Of a stretch of DNA of 46,828 nt, positions 40,195-46,828 are shown piece after piece; within the stretch, counting starts at the first letter, position 1; every line of letters begins with the position of its first letter. The position numbers were made by a program, and so were the translations under genes. This DNA comes from Ruminococcaceae bacterium UBA6353 (GTDB lineage: Bacteria > Bacillota > Clostridia > Oscillospirales > Acutalibacteraceae). The notes beneath the pieces were generated by a model that did no database searches, was not told the origin of the DNA, and saw only the letters and a program-made list of their open reading frames with translations. Location of the stretch: contig DJRT01000001.1 in assembly GCA_002437905.1 (NCBI GenBank), forward strand, positions 1 through 46,828, in the 5' to 3' direction.

Positions 40195-41235
40195 ATGCTG
40201 GAAAAAAGCTATGCCGATTACGCCTGGGAGCAGTCTGCCGCACTGCTGGCCATCGACTCACCCTCCGGCTACACGGCACAGGCCGCCGCCTTTGTACGCG
40301 ATGCATTTGCCGCGCTGGGCTTTGCGGCGCAGATCACCGTCAAAGGCGGCGTACTGGTGACGCTTGGCGGCAGCGGCGAGGAGGACGCTCTGCTGCTGGA
40401 GGCACACACCGATACGCTAGGGGCCATGGTGGCCGAGATCAAGGAGAGCGGCCGCCTGCGGCTGACCCCGCTGGGCGGCATGAACGCCAACAACGCTGAG
40501 GCTGAAAATGTGCGTATTCTCACCCGGAGCGGCCGCACCATTGAGGGAACCCTGCAGCTGGTCAACGCCTCCATCCATGTCAACGGCGATTTTTCCACCA
40601 CTGCCCGCAGCTGGGATACCGTTGAGGTGGTGCCGGACGAGGATGTCCACAGCGCCGCCGATGTCCGCGGGCTGGGCATTGAAGTGGGCGACATCGTGTG
40701 CTTTGATCCCCGCACCCGCCGCACCGCCTCCGGCTATCTCAAGAGCCGCTTTTTGGACGATAAGCTCTCGGTCGGCATTCTGCTGGGCCTGGCCAAGTAC
40801 CTGCGGGACAGCGGGGCCACCCTGCAGCGCCGCACCTATGCCCACATCACCGTATACGAGGAGGTCGGCCACGGCGGCGCTGCCTCGGTGCCGGCTGGCG
40901 TAACGGAGGCCATCTCCGTGGATATGGGCTGTGTGGGAGACGGCCTGCGCTGCACGGAACGGCAGGTATCCATCTGTGCCAAGGACTCCGGCGGCCCATA
41001 CAGCTACGAGGTGGTCGGCCGGCTGATCGAGGCGGCCAGGGCTGCCGGTGCAGACTATGCCGTAGATGTCTACCCGCACTACGGTTCGGATGTGGAAGCC
41101 ACCCTCCACTCCGGCGCCGACATCCGCCACGGCCTGATCGGTGCCGGCGTCTACGCCAGCCACGGCTATGAGCGCAGCCACATTGACGGCGTATACAATA
41201 CGCTGAAGCTGCTGTGCGCCTATCTGCAGATATAG
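40195..41235 (+). CDS. M42-family metallo-aminopeptidase
   Basis: 346-aa cytoplasmic aminopeptidase (tetrahedral TET type), using two metals to trim peptides or cleave cellulase-type M42 substrates. Ligands: LLLEAHTDTLGAMVAEI (His, Asp), SRFLDDKLSVGILLGL (bridging Asp), TVYEEVGHGGA (catalytic Glu and ligand Glu), ISVDMGCVGD (Asp) and YASHGYERSHIDGV (final His). ATG 40195 has GGGAGG 8 nt upstream; longer frames have none. Monocistronic with its own promoter and terminator. Confidence 0.9.
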   Translation: MLEKSYADYAWEQSAALLAIDSPSGYTAQAAAFVRDAFAALGFAAQITVKGGVLVTLGGSGEEDALLLEAHTDTLGAMVAEIKESGRLRLTPLGGMNANNAEAENVRILTRSGRTIEGTLQLVNASIHVNGDFSTTARSWDTVEVVPDEDVHSAADVRGLGIEVGDIVCFDPRTRRTASGYLKSRFLDDKLSVGILLGLAKYLRDSGATLQRRTYAHITVYEEVGHGGAASVPAGVTEAISVDMGCVGDGLRCTERQVSICAKDSGGPYSYEVVGRLIEAARAAGADYAVDVYPHYGSDVEATLHSGADIRHGLIGAGVYASHGYERSHIDGVYNTLKLLCAYLQI

Positions 41236-41242
41236 ACAAAGC

Positions 41243-41290
41243 AAAGGACCCGCCCCGCGGCCGTATCCGGCCGTAGGACGGGTCCTTTCT
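41243..41290 (+). terminator. Bidirectional terminator between M42 peptidase and hcp
   Basis: AAAGGACCCG pairs with CGGGTCCTTT and encloses a second CGGCCG stem; T-rich on both strands. Confidence 0.85.
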
Positions 41291-41298
41291 GTATACGG

Positions 41299-42870
41299 TC
41301 ATCCCCGGTGCAGAATGGCGTCCATATCCTGCTCCGGTGCAGTTGTCGGCTGCAGGCCGTAGGTGTCCACCAGCACCTTGACCACCGTTTCTGAGAGAAA
41401 CGCAGGCAGCGTCGGCCCAAGGTACATATTTTTCAGTCCGAGGGACAGCAGCGTCAGCAGGATGCACACCGCCTTCTGCTCATACCAGGAGAGCACCAGC
41501 GTCAGCGGCAGCTCATTGATAGAGCACTGGAACGCCTCCGCCAGCGCCATGGCCACCCGGATGGCGCTGTATGCATCATTGCACTGCCCCATATCCAGAA
41601 TACGCGGCAGCCCGCCGATCTCCCCCAGATCCAGGTCGTTAAAACGGTACTTGCCGCAGGCCAGCGTAAGCACCAGGCTGTCCATGGGCGTCTGCTTGAC
41701 AAACTCCGTGTAATAATTTCTGCCCGGGTGCGCCCCATCGCAGCCGCCCACCAGGAAAATGTGCTTCACCGCGCCCTCCCGGATGGCGCGGATCACCTCA
41801 TCGGCGTGAGAGAGCACCGCGCCGTGGGCAAAGCCGGTGGTAAGCATATGCCCGCCGTTAATTCCGCTCATGCTGTGGTCATGCTCGTAGCCACCCAGCG
41901 CCAGCGCCTGCTCGATCAGCGGGGTGAAATCCTTGCGCCCCTGTGCATCGGGGGCAATGTGCGTCAGTCCCTCATAGCCGACAACCGAGGTTGTGTAGAC
42001 CCGGTCAGCGTAGCTGGGGCGCGGCGGCATCAGGCAGTTGGTGGTGAACAGCACCGGCGCCGGAATATTCTCAAATTCCTTCTGCTGGCTCTGCCAGGCG
42101 GTGCCAAAATTCCCCGCCAGGTGCGGATACTTCTTCAGGCCGGGATACCCATGCGCCGGCAGCATCTCGCAGTGGGTATAAATATTGATCCCCGTATCCT
42201 TGGTCTGCTCCAGCAGCTCATGCAGATCCCGCAGATCGTGCCCGGATACGACGATAAACGGCCCCTTCTTAATGTCGGTATTCACCCTTGTCGGAACCGG
42301 TGTACCATAGGCGCCGGTATTGGCGCGGTCCAGAAGCGCCATGCATTTCAGATTGACCTGGCCGAATTCCATAATCAGCGCCAGCCACTCCTCCACCGTA
42401 TGCGGCCGGTTGATCTCGCACAATCCCTTATAGAACCACGCCGTCACCTCCGGCTCCTCCTCACCCAGATTCAGGCTGTGGTGTGCGTATGCCGCCATCC
42501 CCTTCAGGCCAAACAGCAGCGTGGAGCGCAGGGAGACGGTATCGGTTTCCCCTTTCCACAGTTCGACCAGCTCCCCATCGTATCCGCCCAGCTTCTCCCG
42601 CTCGGCGATCACGCGGTCGGTAAACTGCCGGATCGCCGCATTATCGAAATTCACATTGGTCAGCGTGGTAAACAGTCCGTCCATCAGCAGGCGGTCGGCC
42701 TCCGCGGAGCGCTGCCCGCTCTTTTCCGCCGCCAGCGCCAGCCGCATCAGCTCGTAGATCAGCGCATCCTGCAGGTTGGCCGTTTCCGGCTGCTTGCCGC
42801 ACACCCCGGTGCGCACACATCCCTTGTTGCCGGCCGTCTGCTGGCACTGGAAACAAAACATCTCTGCCAT
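41299..42870 (-). CDS. hcp: Hydroxylamine reductase / hybrid cluster protein
   Basis: 523-aa Hcp (prismane protein). It holds a hybrid Fe-S-O cluster and reduces hydroxylamine or nitric oxide; in anaerobes it protects against nitrosative stress and can S-nitrosylate proteins. N-terminal cluster ligands are C6, C9, C18 and C24 (MFCFQCQQTAGNKGC). Hybrid-cluster ligands occur in IYTHCEMLPAHGYPGL, LFTTNCLMPP, FLVGGCDGAHPGRNYY and RILDMGQCNDAYSA. Class I length. AGGAGG precedes the start. Single gene; no hcr reductase beside it. No clear FNR or NsrR box was seen upstream. Confidence 0.96.
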   Translation of the reverse strand: MAEMFCFQCQQTAGNKGCVRTGVCGKQPETANLQDALIYELMRLALAAEKSGQRSAEADRLLMDGLFTTLTNVNFDNAAIRQFTDRVIAEREKLGGYDGELVELWKGETDTVSLRSTLLFGLKGMAAYAHHSLNLGEEEPEVTAWFYKGLCEINRPHTVEEWLALIMEFGQVNLKCMALLDRANTGAYGTPVPTRVNTDIKKGPFIVVSGHDLRDLHELLEQTKDTGINIYTHCEMLPAHGYPGLKKYPHLAGNFGTAWQSQQKEFENIPAPVLFTTNCLMPPRPSYADRVYTTSVVGYEGLTHIAPDAQGRKDFTPLIEQALALGGYEHDHSMSGINGGHMLTTGFAHGAVLSHADEVIRAIREGAVKHIFLVGGCDGAHPGRNYYTEFVKQTPMDSLVLTLACGKYRFNDLDLGEIGGLPRILDMGQCNDAYSAIRVAMALAEAFQCSINELPLTLVLSWYEQKAVCILLTLLSLGLKNMYLGPTLPAFLSETVVKVLVDTYGLQPTTAPEQDMDAILHRG

Positions 42871-42987
42871 AGATCCATTCCTCCTATAATCTGTAAGTCC
42901 ATGCCTGTGTTTTGTATTCCCGGAACGCCGGAAAATATCACCCTGCCGCCGATTTATTTGAGTTTATCCCACAAAAGCAAGAAATGG

Positions 42988-43029
42988 AAAAGAAAACCCG
43001 ACAAGCATCATACGATGCTTGTCGGGTTT
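42988..43029 (-). terminator. Terminator between the nitroreductase gene and hcp
   Basis: A perfect 16-bp stem AAACCCGACAAGCATC/GATGCTTGTCGGGTTT with a 4-nt loop, U-rich on the minus strand (TTCTTTTCC). The 180 nt between it and the nitroreductase stop hold no gene that I can see. Confidence 0.85.
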
Positions 43030-43210
43030 GAGCAAGGAACCGTAAGCTTGATGGAAACCACTTAAGTTTCGTGCAGATGGGGGTCAAGCGCAAAAAGCCG
43101 CTTTGCTCTGTCATTCACAAATCGGATGACAGACCCGGAAACAATAACCATACCCCCCCGAACATTCCGCCAAGTGAAACGCTTATTACACCCGGGAGAA
43201 TATCCGGAAA

Positions 43211-43732
43211 TCACACCCGAACGATATAATCCGCCTTTCTTTCTGCTGCTTCACCTGTCACTCCGGCGGGATGTCCAAGCGCGATGCTGCCCACGCCGCG
43301 CAGGGTATCGGGCAGCCCCCATTCCCGCAGAAGGGCTTTGCCCTTTTCGCTATCAAATATTTCCCGCTCTCTGTGTACCCACACGGAGCCAAGTCCAAGT
43401 GACGCAGCTGCAAGCATCATGTTTTCAAGCACACAGCTTCCGTCCTCAATAAAAGTGCTGGCCGTCCCCTTCGCCAACACGAGAACAACGACCGGCGCAC
43501 CGTAATACGGGTCCCCGGTGCTGCCCATTACCCCGGCATTCAGTGCGGCAATCTCCTTACGGTACTTTTCCGACGCGACCGCGATGATCGTAGGGGATTG
43601 TCGTCCGCCGCCGGTCGGTGCATAAGTCCCCGCCTCAAGGACTGCATTGAGCAGCTCTGCCGGAACTGCGTCAGGCTTATACGCACGGACACTCCTGCGT
43701 GCTTTGATTGTGTTCAGTACCTCGTTCATCAT
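43211..43732 (-). CDS. Nitroreductase-family flavoprotein
   Basis: 173-aa FMN-dependent oxidoreductase. Phosphate/FMN contacts: IKARRSVRAYKPDAVPAELL at the N terminus, GTYAPTGGGRQSPTIIAVA, NMMLAAASLGLGSVWVHRER and VGSIALGHPAG at the end. It reduces nitroaromatics or quinones, or acts on unknown cellular substrates. AGGAGG precedes ATG 43732. It has its own promoter, and lower GC than the backbone suggests transfer with the neighbouring mobile region. Confidence 0.9.
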   Translation of the reverse strand: MMNEVLNTIKARRSVRAYKPDAVPAELLNAVLEAGTYAPTGGGRQSPTIIAVASEKYRKEIAALNAGVMGSTGDPYYGAPVVVLVLAKGTASTFIEDGSCVLENMMLAAASLGLGSVWVHREREIFDSEKGKALLREWGLPDTLRGVGSIALGHPAGVTGEAAERKADYIVRV

Positions 43733-43836
43733 AGCAATGCCTCCTTAAAACTAAAACCGCCACACACCCGTTGCCGAGTGTATGGCGAAAAATGAGCTTG
43801 GTGTCTCAGAAAAATCCATACCGATTTTGGAACTAT

Positions 43837-43865
43837 AGTATAGCACGCAAGAACAGAAAAATCAA
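43837..43865 (-). promoter_or_regulatory. Promoter of the nitroreductase gene
   Basis: Minus strand TTGATT (43860-43865), 17-nt spacer, TATACT (43837-43842). Confidence 0.75.
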
Positions 43866-43941
43866 TACCCACATCCTGTTCTTCGCAGGAAAATGGGGGC
43901 ATTTTTTCAACGCCGCCATCATAAGCGGTTTTCGGGTACAG

Positions 43942-43981
43942 AAAAAGTCCACCGTAGTTCTATCAAAACTACGGTGGACTT
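43942..43981 (-). terminator. Orphan leftward terminator
   Basis: Minus strand AAGTCCACCGTAGTT pairs perfectly over 15 bp with AACTACGGTGGACTT and is followed by UUUU. No minus-strand gene lies upstream, so it looks like the end of a lost gene from the mobile element. Confidence 0.75.
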
Positions 43982-44144
43982 ATGGTACGAGTGCTGATAA
44001 CGGATTTAGTAAAATAAATATTTATCCGATAGCGACACGCCTATTCCTCCACACCGAATATGCTTCTGAAAATGAAATCCGCACATTCGATTTTTACGAC
44101 TTCCTACGCTAAAATAGTTACAGAAAAACAAGGAGGTACGGCGA

Positions 44145-44336
44145 ATGAAACGGAAATACTACCTTGCACTGGACACGGCAGAATGGCGGCTCATCATTGA
44201 CAGCCTAAACAATTTGCGGAGCAAACTTATTGCTGCCGGAAAATACACCGACGCTGTTGACGAGCTGCTGATTGATTTTTCAGGTGCAAAAGTCAAAAAA
44301 CTCAAAATGATTTACACAGAAAAATCGGAGGTATAG
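44145..44336 (+). CDS. Small transposon-associated protein
   Basis: 63 aa: MKRKYYLALDTAEWRLIIDS then LNNLRSKLIAAGKYTDAVDE. This opening is a familiar short protein next to tnpV in clostridial elements, function unknown; family recall, not a search. AAGGAGG precedes the start, and it ends 3 nt before tnpV, so the two are translated from one message. Confidence 0.7.
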   Translation: MKRKYYLALDTAEWRLIIDSLNNLRSKLIAAGKYTDAVDELLIDFSGAKVKKLKMIYTEKSEV

Positions 44337-44339
44337 GCA

Positions 44340-44708
44340 ATGACAGAGTACGAAAAAATGGGCGGTACATATCGTCAGGCGGGCAACTATTGCCTGCCCA
44401 ATCTTGAAATTGCAGAACAAAATGAAACTTTTATCGGCGTATGGGGACGGCGGCATCGGAGGTACTTAAAGGAACATCACCGTGTGCGCTACTACAATTT
44501 GCTTACTGCCGGAACGCTGAACATTTACCTTGCTGAGGTTGAATCGCAGGCGCAATTACTGTTTGACAACATCGTAAAACAACTGTCCGAAAAAGAAAAT
44601 GTCAACGAATATCTCAAAGCAAGTAACCCGATGGAATGGGTCAAACTGAGCAATAATATCCGAAACAGAGCCACAGAAATCGTCAATGCGGAAGTAATTT
44701 TTGTTTGA
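44340..44708 (+). CDS. tnpV: TnpV-type transposon protein
   Basis: 122 aa. YEKMGGTYRQAGNYCLPNLE, IGVWGRRHRRYLKEHHRVRY and PMEWVKLSNNIRNRATEIVN are the TnpV blocks, and length is normal. TnpV is carried by Tn4451-like and related mobilizable transposons; its role is not known. GGAGGT overlaps the previous stop. A strong terminator follows at 44733. Confidence 0.85.
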   Translation: MTEYEKMGGTYRQAGNYCLPNLEIAEQNETFIGVWGRRHRRYLKEHHRVRYYNLLTAGTLNIYLAEVESQAQLLFDNIVKQLSEKENVNEYLKASNPMEWVKLSNNIRNRATEIVNAEVIFV

Positions 44709-44732
44709 TTGACACCGTATTATTGCCAAAAG

Positions 44733-44780
44733 AGAAGCGCAGTCAGTATGCAAATGCGTACCGCCTGCGCTTCTTTTTTT
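44733..44780 (+). terminator. Terminator after tnpV
   Basis: AGAAGCGCAG pairs with CTGCGCTTCT and encloses GTATGC/GCGTAC; followed by T7. Confidence 0.88.
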
Positions 44781-44804
44781 CGTTCAAAATTATTCTGTGT
44801 TATC

Positions 44805-44890
44805 GTAGCAAGCAGACTGTTTTTACTCCCATCGGTGAAAAACAGTGTGATTGACTTGTTAGGGACACCCTAAGACCCATCAGAGAGTAG
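44805..44890 (+). repeat. oriT-like segment matching the one in the first island
   Basis: Holds GTAGCAAGCAGAC (near 44808), a hairpin ACTGTTTTT...AAAAACAGT (44817-44846) and CTTGTTAGGG-ACA-CCCTAAGACCC (44855-44878). The last element matches 13741-13766 in spacing and sequence, which suggests a common mobilizable ancestor. No relaxase is present in the window. Confidence 0.5.
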
Positions 44891-44953
44891 CAAGATTATC
44901 ATCTCAAAGCAAAAAGACATTCGACTTAATTGTTCGATTTTCAACACATTGGA

Positions 44954-44982
44954 TTGCTTAATCTGATATTATGTGTTATAAT
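44954..44982 (+). promoter_or_regulatory. Promoter of the HTH gene
   Basis: TTGCTT (44954-44959), 17-nt spacer, TATAAT (44977-44982). Confidence 0.8.
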
Positions 44983-45043
44983 AAATTAAACTGGTCGAAT
45001 TATACTGTTTGTTGGTTAATCACACGCCAAAGGAGAATGAATA

Positions 45044-45247
45044 ATGGCTGTCAGATACAATAATCTTTGGAAAATCCTGATCGACAGAAAGATGAAAAAG
45101 AAAGACTTGCAAGAATTAGCCGGTCTGAACCGTTATCAGATGTTAAAGTTAGCAAGAGACGAGAATGTTACCACAGAGGTAATCGGAAACATCTGCAAAG
45201 CACTTAATTGCACTCCCGATGATATTATGGAATTTTATGATGAATGA
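45044..45247 (+). CDS. Small Cro/CI-type HTH protein
   Basis: 67 aa, only a helix-turn-helix: NNLWKILIDRKMKKKDLQEL, AGLNRYQMLKLARDENVTTE, VIGNICKALNCTPDDIMEFY. This is the Xre/Cro fold of short regulators (YozG-like) found on phages and mobile elements. AAAGGAG precedes the start. The IS3 element begins about 9 bp after its stop, so genes it once regulated may have been displaced. Confidence 0.88.
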   Translation: MAVRYNNLWKILIDRKMKKKDLQELAGLNRYQMLKLARDENVTTEVIGNICKALNCTPDDIMEFYDE

Positions 45248-45329
45248 GTTTGATATGATACCTAAAAAGTAGACATAAAAAAGTAGGACACCTTGATGTA
45301 TAATAAAAGAGTCAAGGAGTTGAAGGAAA

Positions 45330-45800
45330 ATGGGAAAATACCAGTTTAGTTACGAAGAAAAGATTACCATCATTCGAGAGCATGAGGAAAACCATAAGAC
45401 ATTAAAAGCGATTTGTGAGGAATATGACATCAGCAAAAGCTATCTGTGTTACATCCTCCGCGACTACCGTCAAAACGGCAAAGAATCGCTGAAAAACACA
45501 AAATATTACTCAGCGGAATACAAATTAAAAGTAATTAAACGCCACTTTGAAGATGGTATATCCGTTGCTGATCTGACGAGAGAAACCGGAATCCAATACC
45601 GTATGCTCAAGCAGTGGTTTCAGGACTACCAAAAGCGAGGAGCAGAAGGACTGAGTACCCGCAAAAGAGGCAGACCGAGAAAGCCGCAGCCAAACACACC
45701 CGAAGAAAAGATACGCCAATTAGAAATGGAAAACGAGGTATTACGGGCTTTTCTGGAAGAATGCGAAAGGTGGGATGCAAAGAACTCAGGTATAAAGTGA
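45330..45800 (+). CDS. IS3-family transposase OrfA
   Basis: 156 aa with two helix-turn-helix units (EENHKTLKAICEEYDISKSY and HFEDGISVADLTRETGIQYR) and a leucine-zipper-like end (EEKIRQLEMENEVLRAFLEE). It binds the IS ends. TATAAT near 45298 may be the promoter and AAGGAG precedes the start. Overlaps orfB by 40 bp in the +2/-1 frame. Confidence 0.92.
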   Translation: MGKYQFSYEEKITIIREHEENHKTLKAICEEYDISKSYLCYILRDYRQNGKESLKNTKYYSAEYKLKVIKRHFEDGISVADLTRETGIQYRMLKQWFQDYQKRGAEGLSTRKRGRPRKPQPNTPEEKIRQLEMENEVLRAFLEECERWDAKNSGIK

Positions 45801-46633
45801 TTCATCGTTTCAGAGATCGTTTTACGGTTGAAGAACTCTGTAAGCTGCTTGAAGTATCTCGCAGCGGATATTACAAATGGTTAAAGCGAAAAGATGAACC
45901 CGACAAAGATAAAGTAATTGCAGATTTAATTGTGGAATGCCACGAAAAAGCGCACAGAACCTACGGTTACCGCCGTGTTAAGATTTGGTTGCTTCGGGAA
46001 ACAGGTCTTGTGATCAACCATAAGGCAATCCTTCGTATTATGCGCAAATACAATCTGCTTGCCATACGAAAGCGCAAACGGTTTCGTCATTATGATTGTA
46101 ATACCTATACCCATTACAACAACGAATTGATGAGAAACTTTAAGGCAACGAGACCGAATGAAAAGTGGGTAACGGATATTTCCTACATACAAACCAAACA
46201 GGGGTTCTTGTATCTTTCTATGATCAAGGATCTGTATGACAACAGTATTGTAGGCTACAAATATGCAACGCAGATGCCGGCAAGCTTGGTGATTGAAACG
46301 GTGCGCACGGCGGTGAAAAACGCCAAGCCCTCCGGAGGGCTTATCCTGCACAGTGACAACGGCTTTCAATACACCTCTCAAGCCTATTACAATGTTGCTA
46401 AAGCAAACGGCATTAAGCCGTCTATGTCTTCGGTGGGATGTCCTTACGACAACGCCTGTGCCGAAAACTTCTTCAGCATGCTGAAGACAGAATGTATTTA
46501 CAGAGCAAAGCCGCAAACCTTTGATGAAGCCAAAGAACTTGTGGACGAATATATTTATTTCTACAACAATGAGCGAATACAGCTCAAAACAGGACAGACC
46601 CCAATGGAAGTCCGTTATGCTTATACCGCATAA
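45761..46633 (+). CDS. IS3-family transposase OrfB (DDE integrase)
   Basis: 290 aa from ATG 45761. HTH_21 region RFTVEELCKLLEVSRSGYYK, then the rve integrase core: first Asp in NEKWVTDISYI, second in LILHSDNGFQYTS, Glu in PYDNACAENFFSMLKTE. All three DDE residues are intact. In this family OrfB is usually joined to OrfA by a -1 frameshift in the overlap; no classical A6G slip site is visible, so coupled re-initiation at 45761 is as likely. Confidence 0.92.
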   Translation: MRKVGCKELRYKVIHRFRDRFTVEELCKLLEVSRSGYYKWLKRKDEPDKDKVIADLIVECHEKAHRTYGYRRVKIWLLRETGLVINHKAILRIMRKYNLLAIRKRKRFRHYDCNTYTHYNNELMRNFKATRPNEKWVTDISYIQTKQGFLYLSMIKDLYDNSIVGYKYATQMPASLVIETVRTAVKNAKPSGGLILHSDNGFQYTSQAYYNVAKANGIKPSMSSVGCPYDNACAENFFSMLKTECIYRAKPQTFDEAKELVDEYIYFYNNERIQLKTGQTPMEVRYAYTA

Positions 46634-46735
46634 CAGGTGTCCGCAAAAAATGTCTACTTGACAGGGGGCATGTCAGTTTGCTGTCCGTTTTATTGTACAT
46701 AGCCTGCGCTATAATATGCACGAAAGAAAGCTAAA

Positions 46736-46822
46736 TTGTCAAAGTGAAGTTCGGATTTTTAGGGTAAAAAAAGAGAAATACCCGAAGTTCACCTTGACAA
46801 AAGGGAATGGTATATATAGATA
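46736..46822. promoter_or_regulatory. Imperfect inverted repeat overlapping a promoter at the right edge
   Basis: TTGTCAAAGTGAAGTTCGGA (46736-46755) faces CCCGAAGTTCACCTTGACAA (46781-46800); 18 of 20 positions pair around a 25-nt A-rich spacer. The right arm contains TTGACA (46794-46799), followed 17 nt later by TAGATA (46817-46822), so a plus-strand promoter could start a gene beyond the window. A repressor bound to the arms would block it. Confidence 0.5.
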
Positions 46823-46828
46823 TTTCAA

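Larger units (their letters stand above)
43733..44144. other. Gene-free 412-bp spacer entering the second mobile region
   Basis: Contents seen: the nitroreductase promoter (43837-43865), a perfect terminator hairpin facing left (43942-43981), and AT-rich sequence with an AAGGAGG ribosome site for the next gene. A 113-codon open frame on the plus strand (43771-44112) has no good start site and crosses the terminator, so I do not call it. Confidence 0.6.
45256..46670 (+). mobile_element. IS3-family insertion sequence (IS150-like group), complete
   Basis: About 1.4 kb with two overlapping genes and terminal inverted repeats. Left end GTAGACATAAAAAAG-TAGGACACCT (45269-45293) and right end (reverse complement) GTAGACATTTTTTGCGGACACCT (46635-46657) agree at both flanks of an A/T-rich middle. 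If the ends start with TG...CA as is usual, the borders are 45256 and 46670; this is the least certain point. No target-site duplication is obvious. Confidence 0.8.

Noticed and set aside
43771..44112. 113-codon plus-strand open frame
   Set aside because: No ribosome site, odd composition, and it runs through a perfect terminator hairpin.
45253..46673. Target-site duplication of the IS3 element
   Set aside because: Three to four bases on both sides of the assumed ends do not match; the ends may be mis-set by a few bases.
1..46828. CRISPR array
   Set aside because: No regularly spaced identical repeats; the only arrays are protein-coding repeats and the three short iterons near 13.7 kb.

Overview
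The window looks like chromosome from a Gram-positive gut anaerobe of the class Clostridia, most likely Oscillospiraceae/Ruminococcaceae (Faecalibacterium, Gemmiger or Subdoligranulum type). The backbone is GC-rich, with AGGAGG-type ribosome sites and TTGACA/TATAAT promoters. The gene set fits: YlmC/YmxH PRC-barrel protein, split transketolase, RqcH/NFACT, DUF1292, QueH, hydroxylamine reductase and a gut-type phage tail protein. The species name is inference from gene content and style, not from a database match.

Layout. 1-1.6 kb: 5' end of a phage tail/baseplate protein gene (minus strand, running off the left edge), preceded by a consensus promoter that carries a LexA-type SOS palindrome. 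1.7-7.9 kb (minus): HAD phosphatase, RluA-family pseudouridine synthase, MATE exporter, split transketolase, DHH phosphoesterase. 8.0-10.4 kb (plus): dapF with a structured leader, then a membrane diguanylate cyclase. 10.6-11.9 kb (minus): cytidine deaminase, DUF3795 protein, frameshifted GNAT acetyltransferase. 11.9-14.45 kb: an AT-rich foreign island with an unrecognised 425-aa protein, a TM2 membrane protein, a small mobile-element protein and a short TnpV relative. It abuts the 3' side of a tRNA-Leu(CAG) gene. 14.7-22 kb (minus): rqcH, a GH2 glycosidase, nif3, queH and a CorC/HlyC-type CBS protein. 22-25.7 kb: DUF4097/DUF1700 envelope pair, a YgjV-like membrane protein, and a divergent DeoR regulator with a DUF1287 protein. 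25.7-33.8 kb: KDPG aldolase and a DUF4832 glycosidase-like protein, ymxH, rpsB-tsf, fhs, and a GH20 hexosaminidase-like enzyme. 33.9-38.7 kb (minus): complete livKHMGF branched-chain amino-acid ABC transporter. 38.9-43.7 kb: small membrane protein, a 6S-like structured RNA, DUF1292, M42 aminopeptidase, hcp and a nitroreductase. 43.7-46.8 kb: a second AT-rich mobile region with TnpV, an oriT-like motif, an HTH protein and a complete IS3-family element.

How the genes work together. Most of the window is housekeeping and metabolism. It covers pentose-phosphate flow, diaminopimelate/cell-wall supply, ribosome function and rescue, one-carbon entry, branched-chain amino-acid uptake, nitrosative-stress defence, and intracellular breakdown of host or plant glycans (GH2, GH20, DUF4832, KDPG aldolase). 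Two accessory islands interrupt it. They share a CTTGTTAGGG...CCCTAA palindrome and TnpV relatives, so both appear to derive from related mobilizable elements. The least explained parts are the 425-aa/TM2 gene pair in the first island, the SOS-type promoter with an immediate terminator at the phage gene, the mutually exclusive divergent promoters at 24.2 kb, the structured RNA near 39.4 kb and the inverted repeat at the right edge.
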